A DNA stretch of 64,000 nt from JBGPTK01 sp963797765. GTDB taxonomy: Bacteria > Acidobacteriota > Terriglobia > Acidiferrales > UBA7541. Shown piece by piece: positions 61,929-64,000 of the stretch. The stretch is from the NCBI GenBank assembly GCA_963797765.1, contig CAWCQU010000001.1, positions 268,073 through 332,072 on the forward strand, given 5' to 3'. A program made the position numbers and the translations under genes. The notes under the pieces are model-generated. The model had not been told where the DNA came from and ran no database searches. It worked only from the letters and a program-made list of their open reading frames with translations. Position 1 is the stretch's first letter; each line of letters opens with the position of its first letter.

Positions 61929-62348
61929 ATGAATACCTTCAAGCATGTTCTTCTGGTACTTGTCGCGGTAGTTGTGTTCTGTTACGCGATGGTGCGGTAC
62001 GGGGGGCAAACCTGGTCGCCCATGCAGCTCGCGGGCGCCGTGATTGCGTTTCCGGCGCTGATTTTGTGGGTTATCGCGCACTGGGAACTGGGGAAGTCAT
62101 TTACGGCGAGGGCGGAAGCGCGGGAGTTGGTGACGCGCGGGCTGTATTCGAAGATCCGGAATCCCATTTATGTATTCGGAGGGCTTCTTATAGTCGGAAT
62201 TATTCTGATTTCACAGAGGCCTGTTTTTCTTCTAGCATTCGCGGTGCTGATTCCGATGCAATTGATCCGCGTGAAAAAAGAAGAAAAAGTGCTTCGGGAG
62301 AAATTCGGCGAGAAGTACGACGAATACAAGCGGAACACCTGGTTCTAG
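61929..62348 (+). CDS. Isoprenylcysteine carboxyl methyltransferase-like membrane protein
   Basis: 139 aa with four helices. ICMT/phospholipid methyltransferase signature: TRGLYSKIRNPIYVFGGLLI and KKEEKVLREKFGEKYDEYKR. Bacterial members methylate small lipids or unknown acceptors with SAM at the membrane. ATG with GCGAGCC upstream gives a weak ribosome site. Stands alone between convergent genes. Confidence 0.88.
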   Translation: MNTFKHVLLVLVAVVVFCYAMVRYGGQTWSPMQLAGAVIAFPALILWVIAHWELGKSFTARAEARELVTRGLYSKIRNPIYVFGGLLIVGIILISQRPVFLLAFAVLIPMQLIRVKKEEKVLREKFGEKYDEYKRNTWF

Positions 62349-62352
62349 CAGG

Positions 62353-63230
62353 TTAGTTAAGACCTTTGGCGCGTAGAAATTCGCGCACTACCGCGGTGGT
62401 GTCGCGGCGCTCGCCGTCCACTGCATAATTCAGCTTGCGCATTTCTTCGTCGGAGATTTTTCCGGCCAGTTCCGCCAGGGCCTGGCGCACTTCCGGGTGG
62501 CGCCCAATCGTTTGATTGCGCACAATGGGCACGGCTTCATAAGGTGGGAAATAATTCTTGTCGTCCGCAAGTATCGCCAGGTCGCGCGCGGCGATTAAGC
62601 CATCCGTGGAATTCCCCGCCACCAGATCCACCTGCTTTTCCAGAAGCGCGCGATACAACAGTCCCAAATCCATGATGCGCGGCGACGCCGCGAATTTCAG
62701 GCCGTAGGTTCGCGCCAACCCCTGATAGCCGTCCGGCCGCTCCATGAATTCGAATCCGAATCCCGGGCGCCATTGCGGCGAATACGCCGCCGCTTCCGAA
62801 AGAGTGTGAATTCCCAGGCGGCGGGCGTCCTCGCCGCGAATCACAATCGCGAAGGTGTTGTTGAATCCGAGCGGCTCCGTCACCACCAGGTTAAAGCGCG
62901 AGGCATATTCGCGGCGCACGCGATCGAGAACGGCGGCTCGGTCGCTCTGGACTGGATCCTTGAGGATGGCGGTGAGGGCAGTGCCGGTATATTCAACGTA
63001 GGTGTCAATGTGCCCGTCAGCAAGGCCTGCTGGCAGATGTAACTGCCGGCGAGATAGAAGCGGCGAACTACATTTAATTTCGTCCGTGCTTCCAGATGCT
63101 GCGCGACAATCTCGCCTAAGATCGCTTGTTCGGTGAAATTCTTTGAGCCGACGACGATCGTATTACGCCGGTCCACTCCGCAGCCGGCGAAAGAAAGCAC
63201 CAAAACGAGCAAAATCATTCGTCGCATCAT
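62353..63230 (-). pseudogene. Osmoprotectant-type ABC substrate-binding lipoprotein, frameshifted
   Basis: Starts by ATGA overlap with the permease. Lipobox in LVLSFAGC, then the OpuAC/ProX-type start VVGSKNFTEQAILGEIVAQH. After QQALL the frame as read becomes TGTLTPTLNIP; the true continuation GHIDTYVEYTGTALTAILKD is in another frame. The C-terminal part (EPLGFNNTFAIVIRGEDARR, KQVDLVAGNSTDGLIAARDL, PYEAVPIVRNQTI) is intact to the stop at 62353-62355. One base missing near 63030-63040 explains it. Binds quaternary amines such as glycine betaine or choline in known relatives. Confidence 0.85.
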
Positions 63231-63886
63231 GCTTGCTTGTATTTCAGCCGGCTCTCGAGCAAGCCTAGAGTAAAATCCGCGGCGAGCGCCAAAGCGGCGG
63301 CCGGGATGGCTCCCGCCAGAATCAATTGATTGTTCACCATGGCCAGTCCGCGAAAAATAAATTCGCCCAATCCCCCGGCGCCGATCGCCGCCGCGATGGT
63401 GGCCAGTCCCACGGTGAGCACCGTGGCCACTCGTATGCCCGCCACAATGTAAGAAAGCGCGAGCGGCAATTCCACCCGCCACAACATTTGGCGATTGGTC
63501 ATGCCCATCCCCCGCGCGGCTTCCCGCACGGCGGGATCGACACCGGTGATTCCAGCCGCAGTATTGCGAATAATGGGCAGCAGCGCATAGAGCGTCAGCG
63601 CAACGATCGCCAACCGGTCGGCGCGGCTGCCCAGCCACGGAACCGGCAGAAGGAAACCGAACAGAGCGAGACTGGGAATCGTTTCGGCAATATTTGCGGT
63701 TCCCAGGATGGGTTTGCTTAGCCAGGGCCGCCGGGTGACCAGGATTCCCAGAGGCAATCCGATGCCCACCGAGAGCAGCATGGCAATTCCCACCAGCCAG
63801 ACGTGTTCGAGCGTTGAGGTGAGAATTTCGGCGCGGTGCTGCGCGAAATAGTGCACAAGGGATTGGAGTGAATTTAGGAAGTCCAT
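63227..63886 (-). CDS. Osmoprotectant-type ABC transporter permease (ProW/OpuBB family)
   Basis: 219 aa; ATG after GAGGTGAATGA. About five to six helices with the BPD_transp_1 core: IGLPLGILVTRRPWLSKPIL, ANIAETIPSLALFGFLLPVP, IIRNTAAGITGVDPAVREAA, RGMGMTNRQMLWRVELPLAL (EAA loop), GAGGLGEFIFRGL. First gene of a two-gene unit with the binding protein. No ATPase gene is visible within the window; it may lie beyond the right edge. Confidence 0.9.
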   Translation of the reverse strand: MDFLNSLQSLVHYFAQHRAEILTSTLEHVWLVGIAMLLSVGIGLPLGILVTRRPWLSKPILGTANIAETIPSLALFGFLLPVPWLGSRADRLAIVALTLYALLPIIRNTAAGITGVDPAVREAARGMGMTNRQMLWRVELPLALSYIVAGIRVATVLTVGLATIAAAIGAGGLGEFIFRGLAMVNNQLILAGAIPAAALALAADFTLGLLESRLKYKQA

Positions 63887-63950
63887 TCATTCACCTCAGA
63901 ATGTGTGGTGATGGGTCGATTGTTATTCATTTGGTTTTACGAATTGGCTT

Positions 63951-64000
63951 GAGGGATCGCTCATTCTTGTCGTAACGCTGACTCGGGATCCCTCGCTTTG
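63951..64000. repeat. Dispersed palindromic element, family B copy 4 (cut by window edge)
   Basis: GAGGGATC, then about 30 bases containing GTCGTAACGCTGACTCGG, then GATCCCTC. It shares the GAGGGATCCC core and the G(T)C-start with other family B copies, in inverted orientation. Lies upstream of the permease gene. Confidence 0.5.

Overview
The window looks like a chromosomal piece of an Acidobacteriota genome of the Terriglobia/Koribacter type. The case rests on its gene content: an Oar-like TonB-dependent receptor with an N-terminal carboxypeptidase-regulatory domain, a secreted amidohydrolase/S9-peptidase pair, a Ser/Thr kinase joined to a TolB-type propeller, a giant SBBP/ASH-repeat surface protein, short acidobacterial zinc-ribbon proteins and two fused membrane-spermidine synthases. 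No rRNA, tRNA, CRISPR array, phage or transposase was seen.

Layout. 1-7.1 kb (minus): frameshifted S9 peptidase, amidohydrolase, TonB receptor, zinc-ribbon protein. 7.2-12.7 kb (plus): queF, a coiled-coil membrane protein, a YcxB-like gene with an apparent frameshift, then cassette copy 1: a Flp-type pilin with a poly-Asn/Gly tail, an SdpA/DUF5819-like membrane protein and an HTTM-domain protein. 12.9-21.2 kb: beta-barrel protein, 1,423-aa SBBP/ASH protein, spermidine-synthase fusion, small lipoprotein. 22.0-24.5 kb: cassette copy 2, with an Ala-rich pilin tail broken by three compensating single-base insertions and a frameshifted HTTM gene. 24.6-33 kb: secreted protein, PAP2 enzyme, two polytopic membrane proteins, split kinase/propeller gene. 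33.2-35.1 kb: an A/T-rich islet with a HicB-HicA fusion and an HNH endonuclease interrupted by an in-frame stop. 35.1-39.7 kb: a four-gene glycosylation operon and a LuxR-type regulator with a degenerate receiver. 40.4-57.0 kb: a complete-looking Tad/Flp pilus locus: TonB-like protein, PilZ protein, sigma-54 activator, two TadE, TadG, a membrane protein, the flp pilin behind a sigma-54-like promoter, then tadV/cpaA, cpaB, cpaC, cpaE, cpaF, tadB, tadC, a 31-aa membrane peptide and a DUF192 protein. 57.2-64 kb: cspA with flanking terminators, two small conserved genes, a second spermidine-synthase fusion, MOSC protein, ICMT-like protein and an osmoprotectant-type ABC permease plus frameshifted binding protein.

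How it fits together. The Tad machinery could assemble the short pilin encoded beside it and perhaps the two long-tailed pilins of the duplicated cassette. Each long-tailed pilin is followed by the same overlapping pair of membrane genes; a related pair (SdpA/SdpB) matures a secreted peptide in Bacillus. A tail-modification or tail-maturation module is therefore the most interesting hypothesis here.

Caution: at least ten genes carry single-base (or 4-base) indels or an in-frame stop although their reconstructed products look family-typical. Either many genes here are decaying or the assembly has indel errors. Reads should be checked before calling any of them pseudogenes.
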